NCBI RefSeq assembly: GCF_000013705.1
Contig: NC_007947.1
Coordinates: 1-64,000, forward strand
Source of the DNA: Methylobacillus flagellatus KT
GTDB lineage: Bacteria; Pseudomonadota; Gammaproteobacteria; Burkholderiales; Methylophilaceae
DNA: 64,000 bases
Reading direction: 5' to 3'
The first letter of the stretch is position 1. Every line of letters begins with the position of its first letter. The notes under the pieces are model-generated. The model was not told the origin of the DNA. It was given only the letters and a program-made list of their open reading frames with translations, and did not search any database. Both the position numbers and the translations under genes were made by a program. Below are positions 27,580 through 37,293 of the stretch, one piece after another.

Positions 27580-29458
27580 TGGCCGATTTTACCCTATTCA
27601 ATGTCTGGAGGAATTGATTGCTGTTTTGATAGCCGATGACCCGGTGATGCGTCATTTCCTGCCCTTTTCCGTCAAAGAAAATGATGCCGGGCGGACCAAA
27701 CAGGCCGAAATGCTTGAGCAGCGCCTGGTCTTCGGCATCATTGACAGTCACATCTGCCTGCAGGAGGACGAATGCCTGCAAGTGGGCGCGTACATCGGCA
27801 TCGCGGAAGGTGAAGTGCTCCATTTCCTTGCAAGCGGCGCACCAGTCGGCGTAAAAATCCAGCAACACCGGCTTGCCTGGATGCTGGCTTAGTGCTTGCT
27901 CCAGGTCGCTTACCTGCTTGATGCGCTGGAACGGCAGGCTGGTGTCGGGGCCAGCCTGGCCCAGTGCCAGTCTTTCCAACGGCTGCAGGGGAGACTTGGC
28001 GCCCGAGGCTGCACCAATGACCAAGGTGGCGCCCGCCAGCAGCATGATGATGGCAATCCCCTTCCAGAAACGTTGCCAGGCCGTGGCAGCCTCGTGGAGA
28101 CGGTCGAGCGCACGCATGAAAATGGCCGGCACGATGAGCAGCGCAGCCCAGAGCAAGAGCTGGAGGCTGGTGGGCAGCAGTGGGGATACAATCCAGAGGG
28201 CGACAGCCAGCATGAAGACGCCAAACGCCTGGCGTATCGCGATCATCCACGGCCCGGCCTTGGGCAAGACGGCTCCCGCCGATGCCCCCACCAATAGGAG
28301 TGGCATACCCATGCCCATGGATAAGGCAAACAAGGCAGTGGCGCCTAGGGCAACATCCTGCGTCTGCCCGACGTAAAGCAGGGCGCCCGCCAGCGGAGCC
28401 GCGACGCAGGGACTCACAATCAGTGCGGAAAGCACGCCCATGGCAAATACACCGATCAGGTGGCCCCCCGGCAGACGGTTGCTGGCATTCACCAAGCGGT
28501 GCTCGAGCATGGCCGGCAATTTCAGCTCGTACAGGCCGAACATGGAAAGGGCCAACAAGATGAACACCAGTGCACTTGCGCCCAGTACCCAGGCATTCTG
28601 CAAGGTCGCGCTCAGCAGCTGCCCGGAAAGCCCGGCAGCTACGCCTGCGGCGGTATAGCTCAATGCCATGCCCAATGTATATGCCAGGGAAAGCCAGAAA
28701 GCATATAAGCGATGTTTGCGTTGGCTGCCGACGATGATGCCGGAAAGGATAGGGATCATGGGAAGCACGCATGGGGTGAGCGATAGCAATAGGCCGAACC
28801 CGAAAAAACCCGCGACAATCAGCCAGAATTGACCACTTGCGAGCAGGCTGGCAGCACGATCATGCTCAGCCTGTGGTGCTGGAATGGAACCTGGGCCGGC
28901 ATGCGTGGTCGCAAGCAGGGAGTCCAGCGCAATGGTCTGATGCACAGGCGGGTAGCACAGGCCTTTTTCACTGCAGCCTTGATAGGTGGCCTTGAGGATG
29001 AGGTTACTGCTCAAGGTGGCGGCAGGCGTCATGCGCATATCTGCGGTAAAGTCGCGGTGGAACACTTCGGTGCGACCAAAGGTGGGATCCTGTTTCCATT
29101 CGCCTTGCGGCAGGTTGAGATCACTGACACTATGCCCGGCAGGCTCCAGCTCGAACTTGATTCTGTCCTTGTATAGGTAATGCCCGGGCGCTATCTTGAA
29201 TGCTGCCTGTAGTCGGCTGGCGTCAATGAATTCGACCTGGAGCTTGAAAGCTTGCTCTGGTGGCAGAATATGATCGGTATCGGTTCCCAGGAATGCATTG
29301 CGTCCCTGATTCAGCCAGTCGCTTAACTGACTGCCGGGTGCGGCCTGCACGATGCTGGTTGTGAGCGGCATCGTGAAGAGCAGCAGGATGGATGTCAGCA
29401 TGCAAGCCAGCTGGCGCGGTAATGCAGATTTCAATCCCGGGTTTCCTCGTGTAGCCAT
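27563..29458 (-). CDS. dsbD: Thiol:disulfide interchange protein DsbD
   Basis: It carries reducing power from cytoplasmic thioredoxin across the inner membrane to periplasmic thiol proteins. The 631 residues have a signal peptide (about 1-40), an alpha domain with Cys162/Cys168, an eight-helix core with Cys230 (LTPCVLPMIP) and Cys351 (VSPCVAAPL), and a thioredoxin gamma domain with WCAAC (Cys540, Cys543). All six redox cysteines are present. It overlaps cutA by 28 bases and the tlpA-like gene by 17. Confidence 0.96.
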   Translation of the reverse strand: MATRGNPGLKSALPRQLACMLTSILLLFTMPLTTSIVQAAPGSQLSDWLNQGRNAFLGTDTDHILPPEQAFKLQVEFIDASRLQAAFKIAPGHYLYKDRIKFELEPAGHSVSDLNLPQGEWKQDPTFGRTEVFHRDFTADMRMTPAATLSSNLILKATYQGCSEKGLCYPPVHQTIALDSLLATTHAGPGSIPAPQAEHDRAASLLASGQFWLIVAGFFGFGLLLSLTPCVLPMIPILSGIIVGSQRKHRLYAFWLSLAYTLGMALSYTAAGVAAGLSGQLLSATLQNAWVLGASALVFILLALSMFGLYELKLPAMLEHRLVNASNRLPGGHLIGVFAMGVLSALIVSPCVAAPLAGALLYVGQTQDVALGATALFALSMGMGMPLLLVGASAGAVLPKAGPWMIAIRQAFGVFMLAVALWIVSPLLPTSLQLLLWAALLIVPAIFMRALDRLHEAATAWQRFWKGIAIIMLLAGATLVIGAASGAKSPLQPLERLALGQAGPDTSLPFQRIKQVSDLEQALSQHPGKPVLLDFYADWCAACKEMEHFTFRDADVRAHLQAFVLLQADVTVNDAEDQALLKHFGLFGPPGIIFFDGKGQEMTHHRVIGYQNSNQFLQTLNRVKSANDTIQ

Positions 29459-29778
29459 GTAAGATAGGCAGGCAAACCGCCCGTGACTGGGACATGGATG
29501 ATCTCGGGAAGTTCGTATGGATGCAGCTCACGAATGACTTGCTCTAGCTGGGGGTAGCGCAGGCTGGTGGTTTTGATGAGCAAGGGTATTTCCGTTGCGG
29601 TTTCCATCTTGCCCTGCCACTGATAAACCGACTGGCACGGGGCGAGCAGGTTGACGCAGGCAGCCAGTTTCCGGCTGATGAGCTCACGCGCAATGTTTGC
29701 GGCACTATGCTGGTCTGGCAGGTTGGTCAGTACCAGGATGGCGTCGCTGTTTTCTATGATTGGAGATTGATTTTTCAT
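29431..29778 (-). CDS. cutA: CutA1 family divalent-cation tolerance protein
   Basis: A 115-residue protein of the trimeric CutA1 fold linked to copper tolerance; exact function is debated. Core motifs are IARELISRKLAACVNLL and the central YQWQGKMETATEIPLLIKT. It ends just inside dsbD. Its start codon shares bases with the start codon of divergent fxsA (the CATG at 29776-29779), so its promoter must lie inside fxsA coding sequence. Confidence 0.93.
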   Translation of the reverse strand: MKNQSPIIENSDAILVLTNLPDQHSAANIARELISRKLAACVNLLAPCQSVYQWQGKMETATEIPLLIKTTSLRYPQLEQVIRELHPYELPEIIHVPVTGGLPAYLTWLHEETRD

Positions 29779-30223
29779 GCGTTTTCTTTTCCTCTTGCTG
29801 ATTTTACTCGCATTCCCGATTGCTGAGGTATGGGTGTTGGTGGAGTTGGCAGCAAGGTATGGCTGGCTGGTGCTGGCCTATTTGATATTAGTGGGCATGC
29901 TGGGATGGCGACTCATCCAGGACGAAAAGCTCATGATGATGGGGCGTATGGTGCAAACCTTGCAGGCTGGCGGCACTCCGCTGCGTGCCATTTTCGGCAG
30001 CGCGAAGAATATGCTGGCAGGCATGCTGCTCATCATGCCGGGGGTAATCAGTGACGCCATTGCCGTCGTCCTGCTCCTGCTGCCTGGCGGGAGCAAGCTT
30101 CACGAAGCCGCCAATGATGATATCGTTTCACGTGAAACCAGTAGCCAGAGTCAACGTCAGGAGACACACAGGCCCCCGGGCCGGGGTGATGTGATCGAAG
30201 GGGAGTACCGGCGCGAGGATTAG
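29777..30223 (+). CDS. fxsA: FxsA family membrane protein
   Basis: A 148-residue inner-membrane protein. Hydrophobic segments lie at about 1-20, 25-45 and 75-105, with the conserved GWRLIQDEKLMMMGRM cytoplasmic stretch and PGVISDAIAVVLLLLPG. E. coli FxsA affects phage T7 exclusion by F; the general role is unknown. The hydrophilic tail is encoded by DNA holding a perfect parS palindrome (30125-30138). Confidence 0.9.
   Translation: MRFLFLLLILLAFPIAEVWVLVELAARYGWLVLAYLILVGMLGWRLIQDEKLMMMGRMVQTLQAGGTPLRAIFGSAKNMLAGMLLIMPGVISDAIAVVLLLLPGGSKLHEAANDDIVSRETSSQSQRQETHRPPGRGDVIEGEYRRED
30125..30138. promoter_or_regulatory. parS core palindrome within fxsA
   Basis: GTTTCACGTGAAAC is the perfect 14-base inner palindrome of the parS consensus, identical to the core at 2818-2831. 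The flanking bases (C and C) deviate from consensus. It lies in the poorly conserved tail of fxsA, about 30 kb from dnaA. Confidence 0.75.
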
Positions 30224-30287
30224 CGCTATGCTAGACTTGCGGATTTTTCCGGCCTGTTGGGGCTGTGCATAAGTCGGGGATATCTCC

Positions 30288-31316
30288 ATGTCTTTTCAAG
30301 TCATTATCAAGCCTAGTGATCGCACGTTCATTGTCGAGGATGACGATACCGTGCTGGATGCCGCGATTGAGGCGGGAATCAATCTTCCTTATGGTTGCCG
30401 CAATGGCACTTGTGGTGCTTGCAAGGGTCAGTTGCTGGCCGGTGATGTCGAGTATGGTGAATATTTCGACAGTGCATTGAGCGAGCTCGAGAAGAAAACT
30501 GGCAAGGCGCTGTTTTGCTGTGCCCGGCCCTTGGCCGACTTGGTGATCGAATGCCGGGAGGTGGTCGGGGAAGGCATTCCGCCCCGTATCATGCCTGTAC
30601 GTGTGGAGAAGCTCGAAAAGCTTTCTCACGATGTCATGGGTATGACACTGAAGTTGCCGAGCCACGAGCGCATGCAGTTTATGGCGGGTCAATATATCGA
30701 ATTCCTGCTCAATGATGGCAGGCGCCGTGCATTCTCACTTGCCAGTGCGCCGCATCAAGACCGTTTTCTCGAGCTACATATGCGCCTCGTGCCCGGCGGC
30801 CAGTTCACGCAGTATGTATTCAATGAAATGCAGGAAAAAACCATCCTGCGCATCGAAGGGCCATTCGGGACGTTCTTCCTGCGGGAGGATAGTCTGCGAC
30901 CTGTCATTCTGGTGGCCGGGGGCACGGGATTCGCCCCAGTAAAAGGCATTGTCGAACATGCCTTGCAGCAGGGCATGAAGCGCCCGATGACGCTGTACTG
31001 GGGTGCCAGGACTCGTGCAGACCTTTATCTCGACGCCTTGCCGCGGCGGTGGCAGGAAGAGCATCCCTGGTTCCGTTATATCCCGGTGTTGTCGGATCCC
31101 GTGCCGGAAGATGCATGGCAAGGCCGTACCGGGCTGGTGCACCAGGCGGTGCTGGAGGATCACCCCGATATGCAGGCTTACCAGGTGTATTGCTGTGGCG
31201 CCCCGCAGATGGTGGAGGTCGCGCACCGGGATTTCCAGGCTCATGGACTGCCGGAGCAGGAATTCTTTTCCGATGCCTTCACGTTTGCCAATCCCGGGGC
31301 AAAGGCTGCTATCTAG
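30288..31316 (+). CDS. 2Fe-2S/FAD oxidoreductase (CDP-6-deoxy-delta-3,4-glucoseen reductase-like)
   Basis: A 342-residue soluble electron-transfer flavoprotein. The N-terminal ferredoxin domain binds a plant-type 2Fe-2S cluster (Cys37, Cys42, Cys45 and a fourth at 77/78). The FAD domain has RRAFSLASAP, and the NAD(P)H domain VAGGTGFAPVKG and YCCGAPQMVE. It resembles AscD-type reductases and phenol hydroxylase reductase components. The partner enzyme is unknown; no sugar-dehydrase gene is nearby. Confidence 0.85.
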   Translation: MSFQVIIKPSDRTFIVEDDDTVLDAAIEAGINLPYGCRNGTCGACKGQLLAGDVEYGEYFDSALSELEKKTGKALFCCARPLADLVIECREVVGEGIPPRIMPVRVEKLEKLSHDVMGMTLKLPSHERMQFMAGQYIEFLLNDGRRRAFSLASAPHQDRFLELHMRLVPGGQFTQYVFNEMQEKTILRIEGPFGTFFLREDSLRPVILVAGGTGFAPVKGIVEHALQQGMKRPMTLYWGARTRADLYLDALPRRWQEEHPWFRYIPVLSDPVPEDAWQGRTGLVHQAVLEDHPDMQAYQVYCCGAPQMVEVAHRDFQAHGLPEQEFFSDAFTFANPGAKAAI

Positions 31317-31367
31317 GTCTGGCACCGGGTGAGGCGGTGGTCCCTCATGGGGATTGTTCCGCTTGCT

Positions 31368-32549
31368 TTATTTTTCATCCCGGCAGAACTGCACGCTGAG
31401 CCGGTAGTGATGATTGGCCGCATCGGTTTCGCCGCGGCTTTCCAACAAGTGCGCCAGGGCGAGATGCGCCGCAGCGGAAGCTTGCACGCTGATACTGGCT
31501 TCCAGATAACTTTGCGCCTTGCCCCACAGGCCCAGGCGGACGCACATCTTGCCCAGTGACAACAGGAGCTGGGCATCTTGCTCGTGGCTGAGCAGCCAAT
31601 GCTCTGCCTGCTGCAACTGCTTGTGGGGATTGGTGCTCGCACAGTCGCCCAGCTTGCCGGCAAGCTCGCTGTCCCAGGTTTTGGTCAGGCTCATCTCGAT
31701 GACTTCCTGTGCCTGGTTGCCTGCGTTCAGCTTGATCAGGGCTTCGGCCATGATGTTGGCGATGCGCGTATTGAGCTTGTCATCTTCCGGCACTTTTTTC
31801 CAATAGGCCATGAGGGCATTCAAATCTTTGCTGTAACGCGCGATCAAATGCTGGTGGGCCTGGTGGCGGATTTCCCGCACCTGCCAGCTTTCCATGCCGT
31901 CATGCTTCTCAAGTTGCTGCAGCAAAGTCAGGACCTGTTCCCAATTGTTGAGGCGTAGCTGTACTTTCAATTCGAGCCGCATGGCGGGTACGAATCTGGG
32001 CTCGATCTTTTCGATTTTATGCAGCACGTCCAGGGCCTGGCTGTACAGGCGGTCATCCAGCAGGAGTTCTGCTTGCATCAACAGCCTGGCCACCGCAGCT
32101 TCGGGAGCCAGGCGCTCGGCCTCTGCCAGATAGTAGTCGCGTTGGCCTTTCTGCTTGAGCTTGTGCGAGGCGCGGGCCGCCAGCAGGGCTGTCAGGCTGG
32201 GATCCTCACCGTAATCGAGCGCCTTGGATGCTGCTTTCAGGGCAAGCTGGTAGCGGCCCTGGCTCATGGCATGCAAGGCTTCGAGCAGGGCGGCATGACC
32301 AAGCCGTATGCGGCGGTTTTCCTTGTAGGCGCGAACATTGGCAGGCAAGTCGCGCGCGTAATGGATGAAGCGGAGCAGCAGGTGGAGCGAAACGAATGCC
32401 AGCACGATCAGGATGAGTAGCAGGTTGAGCGACAGTTCCAGGCGGTAGGGCGGACGCACGATCAGCACATACCCTTCGTTGTTCCCCGCCAGCAGTGATA
32501 CGCCGATGGCAAGCGCCAGTATGAACAGTATCCAGATCAGTACACGCAC
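31368..32549 (-). CDS. hemY: HemY-like protein of the heme operon
   Basis: A 393-residue inner-membrane protein with two N-terminal membrane segments (LIWILFILALAIGVSLLAG; LLLILIVLAFVSLHLLL) and a C-terminal TPR-like helical region. It is not the Gram-positive protoporphyrinogen oxidase of the same name. The start is GTG 32549, overlapping the hemX stop by one base (TAGTG). It is last in hemC-hemD-hemX-hemY. Confidence 0.9.
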   Translation of the reverse strand: MRVLIWILFILALAIGVSLLAGNNEGYVLIVRPPYRLELSLNLLLILIVLAFVSLHLLLRFIHYARDLPANVRAYKENRRIRLGHAALLEALHAMSQGRYQLALKAASKALDYGEDPSLTALLAARASHKLKQKGQRDYYLAEAERLAPEAAVARLLMQAELLLDDRLYSQALDVLHKIEKIEPRFVPAMRLELKVQLRLNNWEQVLTLLQQLEKHDGMESWQVREIRHQAHQHLIARYSKDLNALMAYWKKVPEDDKLNTRIANIMAEALIKLNAGNQAQEVIEMSLTKTWDSELAGKLGDCASTNPHKQLQQAEHWLLSHEQDAQLLLSLGKMCVRLGLWGKAQSYLEASISVQASAAAHLALAHLLESRGETDAANHHYRLSVQFCRDEK

Positions 32550-33640
32550 TATTGACCTCGTTCCAGGTTGGCTCTATCCGCAGTACGCTCGGAGTTGTTG
32601 GTGCGCTCCAGCGTCAGCTTGTATTTGCTGGCCAGGCCCAGCGTTTCTGAAAGGTCGGGCAATTGGATGACGATGGTGCTGGCTGAAAGCTCTTTCAGTG
32701 TATCAAGCGCGGCAATGGTGCTTTGTTCGCGCAGGTCGAAATAGCTTTTGATCCAGTGTTCTGCTTGGTGCAGGTCGGCACGGTAAGCGTTTTCGTCGCG
32801 CTGAAGCAGAGCAGTCCTAGCGGTCAGAAGGTGCAGCTTGAGGTTCTCGCGCAGGAAAAAGGTCTGGTCAGGGGCCAGTAAAGGTGGCTCCGGCCGGTCA
32901 ACGCGCTCCAGACGGATCATATCCTTGAGGTCATCCCATATTTCGCGCAGCAGCTTGCGGAATTGGTTTTCCTCAGCCATGGTGGCTGTTGGCGTCGTTG
33001 TCTTCGGATGCCGTTCGCTCACCAAGGGAAGCGTGTCTATGCTCTCCATGAGGTTTTCCAGCTTGAGACTGATGCCGATAGTATCGACCTGCGGCAACTC
33101 CTGCAGCCGTTGGATATCCTTGGCAATGGCTTTGCGCAATTGGACGGCGGGTACACTATCCATTTGCTGCAGGCGGGAATCTGCCGTTTGCAGCGCCAAC
33201 AAGGCCGGTTTGATATTGCCTGCAAGTTGCAGTTGTTGGTTGGCGATCACCAGTAACTGCTCGACTTCTGCAATGAGGCGCTCGTCATGATTGTTGACGA
33301 GTTCCATGTATAAGGTTTGCAATGCTTCCTGTTGGTCGCGGGATTCCGCGAGCTGCTGCTCCAGGCGGATGATGCGTCCATTGGCTTCGGCACTGCGCTC
33401 GTCAGCATTCTTGGCCAAGGCCAGGCTCTGCTGGTTGGTCACGTTGAACTGTTCGAGTCGCTGGGTCAGTGTCTGCTCGAGCGCATTGAACCGGTGGCGC
33501 GTGCTCAGCCACTGCCAGGAGGTCAAGGCAATCGCCCCGACCGCCAATATCAGGGCGAGCCAGGCCAGGAACGAAGGTTTGCTGGCCGTACTGGCCTGTG
33601 CAAGAGGTGTCTGGGCTTCAGGTGTGTGTTGTTCAGTCAT
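32549..33640 (-). CDS. hemX: HemX-like protein (uroporphyrinogen-III C-methyltransferase-like)
   Basis: A 363-residue bitopic membrane protein. A short cytoplasmic tail leads to one membrane segment (FLAWLALILAVGAIALTSW), then a long coiled-coil rich in Gln/Glu (about 50-120) and a C-terminal helical domain. Despite the family label it lacks SAM methyltransferase motifs. It overlaps hemD by eight bases and hemY by one. Confidence 0.9.
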   Translation of the reverse strand: MTEQHTPEAQTPLAQASTASKPSFLAWLALILAVGAIALTSWQWLSTRHRFNALEQTLTQRLEQFNVTNQQSLALAKNADERSAEANGRIIRLEQQLAESRDQQEALQTLYMELVNNHDERLIAEVEQLLVIANQQLQLAGNIKPALLALQTADSRLQQMDSVPAVQLRKAIAKDIQRLQELPQVDTIGISLKLENLMESIDTLPLVSERHPKTTTPTATMAEENQFRKLLREIWDDLKDMIRLERVDRPEPPLLAPDQTFFLRENLKLHLLTARTALLQRDENAYRADLHQAEHWIKSYFDLREQSTIAALDTLKELSASTIVIQLPDLSETLGLASKYKLTLERTNNSERTADRANLERGQ

Positions 33641-34403
33641 GGTTTACTTTACTTAAGCATTGCATCATGGCGTCATCCCCAGGTGCTGACGCAATCAGGA
33701 CACGCAGGCCCAGGCTGGATGGCAGTTCGGCGATGCGGGCATGGTTGACGCAGATTGTGATGTCACGCAGCCATTCTGCTGTGCCACTGCCGGTCATGGC
33801 AAGCAGGTTTCGCATTGCCTCGCTACTGGTGACCACAATGGTGTCCAGTTGCCCATTGTGCCATAGCGACTGCAATTTTCCTGCATCTGCCTGCGGGTTG
33901 ATGCGTCGATAGCATTCTGCAAACCTGACTTCGGCGCCACGGTCACGCAAGGTATCGGCCATCAGTTCGCGGCCCCCGACCCCGCGCACGATCATGATGC
34001 GTAGGCCCTTGACCGCCTGCATTTGGGGCAGGGCGAGCAGGGATTCGCTATCAAAACGATGCTCGGGTTGTAGCACATTGGTGATGCCATACTGCATCAG
34101 CTGGCTGGCAGTGACCGGCCCGATTGCGGCGAACTGTGGCTTGGCTGGCGGCCATTGGGGCAATTTTGCCTGCAGCCTTGACATGGCATGCTGGACAGCG
34201 TTAGAGCTGATGAAGATCAGCCAGTCTTGCATGGTCACCTCATCCAGGGTTTGCTCGAAGCTGCTGTAATCCTGCAGCGGGGCAATGGCAATCAGCGGAA
34301 AGCCGATGGCATGCCCGCCAGCGGCTTCGATCATGCTGGTCAAGCGGGTGGCCTGGTCGAGTGGCCGTGTGATTGCAATATGGCGGCCTGTTAAATTAAC
34401 CAT
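33633..34403 (-). CDS. hemD: Uroporphyrinogen-III synthase
   Basis: It closes and inverts ring D of hydroxymethylbilane to make uroporphyrinogen III. The 256 residues form the usual bilobed fold with weakly conserved sequence. Recognisable parts are HIAITRPLDQATRLTSMIEAA, IFISSNAVQHAM, AIGPVTASQLMQYGI and IVVTSSEAMRNLLAM. It is placed between hemC (38 bases upstream) and hemX. Confidence 0.94.
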   Translation of the reverse strand: MVNLTGRHIAITRPLDQATRLTSMIEAAGGHAIGFPLIAIAPLQDYSSFEQTLDEVTMQDWLIFISSNAVQHAMSRLQAKLPQWPPAKPQFAAIGPVTASQLMQYGITNVLQPEHRFDSESLLALPQMQAVKGLRIMIVRGVGGRELMADTLRDRGAEVRFAECYRRINPQADAGKLQSLWHNGQLDTIVVTSSEAMRNLLAMTGSGTAEWLRDITICVNHARIAELPSSLGLRVLIASAPGDDAMMQCLSKVNHD

Positions 34404-34441
34404 ATGCCAAGATTACCCAATGAAATCAGCCATGCGGGAGG

Positions 34442-35374
34442 TCACTCATGCGGGAGCGCAGCAAGAATGCGGTCCGCCCCCAGTGCCACCAGTTTGGCAG
34501 CCAGTGCCTGGCCCAAAGCTTCCGGTTGCTCAGCAGGGCCTTGGACCGATTCGCGCAAAAATTCCTTGCCGTCAATGCTCGCAACAAAACCGGTCATCTG
34601 GAGCGTATCGCCATGTTGCTGGGCAAAAGCGCCCAACGGTACCTGGCAGCTTCCTGCCAGGGCGCGGCTCATGCCGCGTTCTGCTTCCACGCAGGCTGCA
34701 GTTTCGGGATGATTGAGCGGCGCCAGCACCTTCAGCAGGTCAAGGCGTTCAGCGTTGATCTCGATACCCAGTGCGCCCTGCCCGACGGCGGGGATGCTGT
34801 TGTCGGGATCAATCGATTCCCGGATGCGAGATGCCAGTCCCAGGCGCTTCAGGCCGGCAGCGGCGAGGATGATGGCGGCGTACTGACCTTCGTCCAGTTT
34901 GCGCAAGCGGGTCTGCAGGTTGCCGCGCAGCGATTCCACCTTGAGGCCGGGAAACCGTGCCTGCAATTGGCTCTGGCGGCGCAGGCTGGAGGTGCCGACA
35001 ATGCTGCCTGCAGGCAGGGAGGCCAGGTTGGGGTAATCATTGGAAACGAACGCATCGCGCGGGTCATCGCGCTCGCTGATCGCGGCCAGGGCAAAGCCGG
35101 GCGGCAAATGCATGGGCACGTCCTTCATGGAATGCACGGCGAGGTCGGCACGGCCGTCCGCCAGTGCTTGCTCCAGCTCCTTGACGAACAAGCCCTTGCC
35201 GCCGATACGGGCCAGGGGTGAATCCAGGATCTGGTCGCCTGTGGTTGTCATGCCGAGGATGGTGACCTCGGTTTCCGGATACAAGGTTTGCAAACGGCCC
35301 TGGATGTATTGGGCCTGCCACATGGCCAATGCGCTTTCGCGCGAGGCGATCACCAGTGTCTTGGGAGCGTTCAT
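34442..35374 (-). CDS. hemC: Porphobilinogen deaminase (hydroxymethylbilane synthase)
   Basis: It polymerises four porphobilinogens into hydroxymethylbilane. In the 310 residues the dipyrromethane cofactor should attach at Cys243 ([11 protein letters not shown]). Other conserved motifs are [26 protein letters not shown] and [11 protein letters not shown]. It is first of the leftward heme genes and lies 98 bases downstream of nothing on its strand other than the intergenic gap before the AlgR-type regulator, which reads the same way beyond it. Confidence 0.97.
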   Translation of the reverse strand: MNAPKTLVIASRESALAMWQAQYIQGRLQTLYPETEVTILGMTTTGDQILDSPLARIGGKGLFVKELEQALADGRADLAVHSMKDVPMHLPPGFALAAISERDDPRDAFVSNDYPNLASLPAGSIVGTSSLRRQSQLQARFPGLKVESLRGNLQTRLRKLDEGQYAAIILAAAGLKRLGLASRIRESIDPDNSIPAVGQGALGIEINAERLDLLKVLAPLNHPETAACVEAERGMSRALAGSCQVPLGAFAQQHGDTLQMTGFVASIDGKEFLRESVQGPAEQPEALGQALAAKLVALGADRILAALPHE

Positions 35375-35472
35375 GGGGAAGTCGGGCAGGCCGGCATAAT
35401 GGCCGCCTGCCGGTTTGTCATTATAAAGCGCTATCTTAGCATGTCCGGTCTTGCTTTTAGATCAGAGGGAGC

Positions 35473-36219
35473 CTAATGCGAGACCAGCTTGCGCAGCAGG
35501 TGATACTGCCGCCGGCTGACGGCGACAGTCTCCGGAACGTCCTTGAGGATGGCGTGCCACCTGCTTTCGCCGTTATTGTTGCGTTTCTCATAGCCCCTGA
35601 TGCTGGCTTGCGCCACCAGGCAATTGCGATGGAGGCGTAGGAAGAGGTGTCCCAGCTCCTGTTCCAGGCTGGTGAGCGACTCCTCGATCAGGTACTCCTG
35701 CAACCGAGTGCGCAAGGTGACATACTTGAGCTCGGCACGCAGGTAGATGACCTCGTGCACCGGGATGAGAAGAATGCGGCCATGATCGCTGACGCTGAAA
35801 TGCGTGCGTGCGCGCTGCAATGGCCTGAGTGCTTCGAGCTGGGCTGGCAGCAGCACGCGGGCTTTGTGGAGCGCAGATGCAAGACGTTCCTGCCGAATAG
35901 GCTTGAGCAAATAGTCGACGGCATTCATTTCGAATGCCTGGATGGCATAGCCGTCGAACGCGGTAGTGAAAATGATGGCCGGCGGCTGGGCCAGCTTTTG
36001 CGCATGGCTGGCGGCTTCTATGCCATCCATGCTGGGCATGCGGATATCGAGCAGTAACACGTGGGGCTGGAGCTGTTGGGCCAGATCAAGCGCCTCGTTG
36101 CCATGCCTGGCCTCGCCCACCAGTGCCACGCCTGGGATATCGGCGAGCAGGTCGCGCAAGCGGTTGCGAGCTGGCGGCTCGTCATCGGCAATCACGACAT
36201 TGAGCAGGGAGCCACTCAT
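35473..36219 (-). CDS. LytTR-family response regulator (AlgR-like)
   Basis: A 248-residue regulator with an N-terminal receiver domain (phospho-acceptor Asp58 in LLLDIRMPSMDG) and a C-terminal LytTR DNA-binding domain (VIYLRAELKYVTLRT, LFLRLHRNCLVAQASI). Its start overlaps the histidine kinase at the 4-base ATGA, so the pair is coupled. The neighbourhood argH / kinase / regulator / hemC matches the Pseudomonas argH-algZ(fimS)-algR-hemC block, suggesting an AlgR homologue. Confidence 0.9.
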   Translation of the reverse strand: MSGSLLNVVIADDEPPARNRLRDLLADIPGVALVGEARHGNEALDLAQQLQPHVLLLDIRMPSMDGIEAASHAQKLAQPPAIIFTTAFDGYAIQAFEMNAVDYLLKPIRQERLASALHKARVLLPAQLEALRPLQRARTHFSVSDHGRILLIPVHEVIYLRAELKYVTLRTRLQEYLIEESLTSLEQELGHLFLRLHRNCLVAQASIRGYEKRNNNGESRWHAILKDVPETVAVSRRQYHLLRKLVSH

Positions 36220-37238
36220 GATACGGTCCTGTTGCGGTAAGGGATGATGATATGCACGGTAAATTCGTTGCCATCCTGGCGGATGGTGAGACGTGCTTCA
36301 GCGTCGAAATGCAGTTGCAGACGCTCTCGGATGTTACCCAATGCCATGCGGTTGCCCTGATGATTGCCCGAGCCGGGCCGGTAGGGATTGCGTAGCCGGA
36401 TATGCAGCTCATCGCGCGTGCGGCTGAACTGGATGACGATGGTGCCACCTGCATCCAGTGGCTCGATGCCATGGTAGACGGCGTTTTCCAGCAGAGGTTG
36501 CAGGATGAGCGGGGGAATCATGGCGTCCGGTGGCATTTCGTCGACTTGCCAATCAACACTCAGGCGGTTTTCCAGGCGAAGTTTCTCCAGTGCCAGGTAT
36601 TGCCTGCACAAGGCCAGCTCTTGCGCCAAAGGTACCAGCTCGCGGTTGTCCGCCATCAAGACACGGAACAGGTCGGCCATGTCCATTAACGCGGTTTCCG
36701 CCCGCCGACTATCGCTGCGTACGATGGAAAGCACAGCGTTGATGCTATTGAAGAGAAAATGCGGACGTATTCTGGCTTGCAAGGCTTGTAAACGGGCTTC
36801 TGAGATCGCAGGCGTCAGGGCGCGCTGGCGCAGTTGCAGGTAGGTCAGCGTGATGATCGCAATGCCCGCAGTCAGTGTCATGCTGCGCAAGGGGCTACCA
36901 GGCAATTCGATATTGAGTGCATGGACGGCTGTCATGTGGGCCAGCAGGCTGAGTGCCGTAGGCACCAGGCCTGCCATCGTGTAGCTAAGGATGGCATCAA
37001 GCCTAGCCAGCCAGGGCTGCAACGCATACAGCACCAACAGGCTTGCCAGGAGCACGGGTTGCATGAAGGCGCACCAGCGCGTGAAGCTTGGCAGCCATTC
37101 TGCCAGGGTGGCGATGCTGGCCAATGAAGCGAACAAGCCCATCAGGTTGGCAACCACCAGGATGCGCAGGCAGATGCCGAGATTGCGGAAGTCGGGCAGC
37201 TTCGCGGAATGAATGGCGTTTTGCTTTATAATGGCCAT
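36216..37238 (-). CDS. Sensor histidine kinase of the LytS/AlgZ (FimS) type
   Basis: A 340-residue membrane kinase. The N-terminal ~130 residues hold about four membrane segments with no large periplasmic loop. The His_kinase motif is ARIRPHFLFNSINAVLSI with phospho-His160. The ATPase domain has PPLILQPLLENAVYHGIEP; the C-terminal glycine region is GNHQGNRMALGNIRERLQL. It is divergent from argH and precedes the response regulator in one operon. Signal unknown. Confidence 0.9.
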   Translation of the reverse strand: MAIIKQNAIHSAKLPDFRNLGICLRILVVANLMGLFASLASIATLAEWLPSFTRWCAFMQPVLLASLLVLYALQPWLARLDAILSYTMAGLVPTALSLLAHMTAVHALNIELPGSPLRSMTLTAGIAIITLTYLQLRQRALTPAISEARLQALQARIRPHFLFNSINAVLSIVRSDSRRAETALMDMADLFRVLMADNRELVPLAQELALCRQYLALEKLRLENRLSVDWQVDEMPPDAMIPPLILQPLLENAVYHGIEPLDAGGTIVIQFSRTRDELHIRLRNPYRPGSGNHQGNRMALGNIRERLQLHFDAEARLTIRQDGNEFTVHIIIPYRNRTVS

Positions 37239-37293
37239 GGTTTAGCGCACTATTTCCACACTTATCGGTATCGTGAGTTCATCACGCAACATC

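Noticed and set aside
31368..33640. HemY as protoporphyrinogen oxidase and HemX as a methyltransferase
   Set aside because: Neither has the FAD or SAM motifs those activities need; the names follow operon position and family only.
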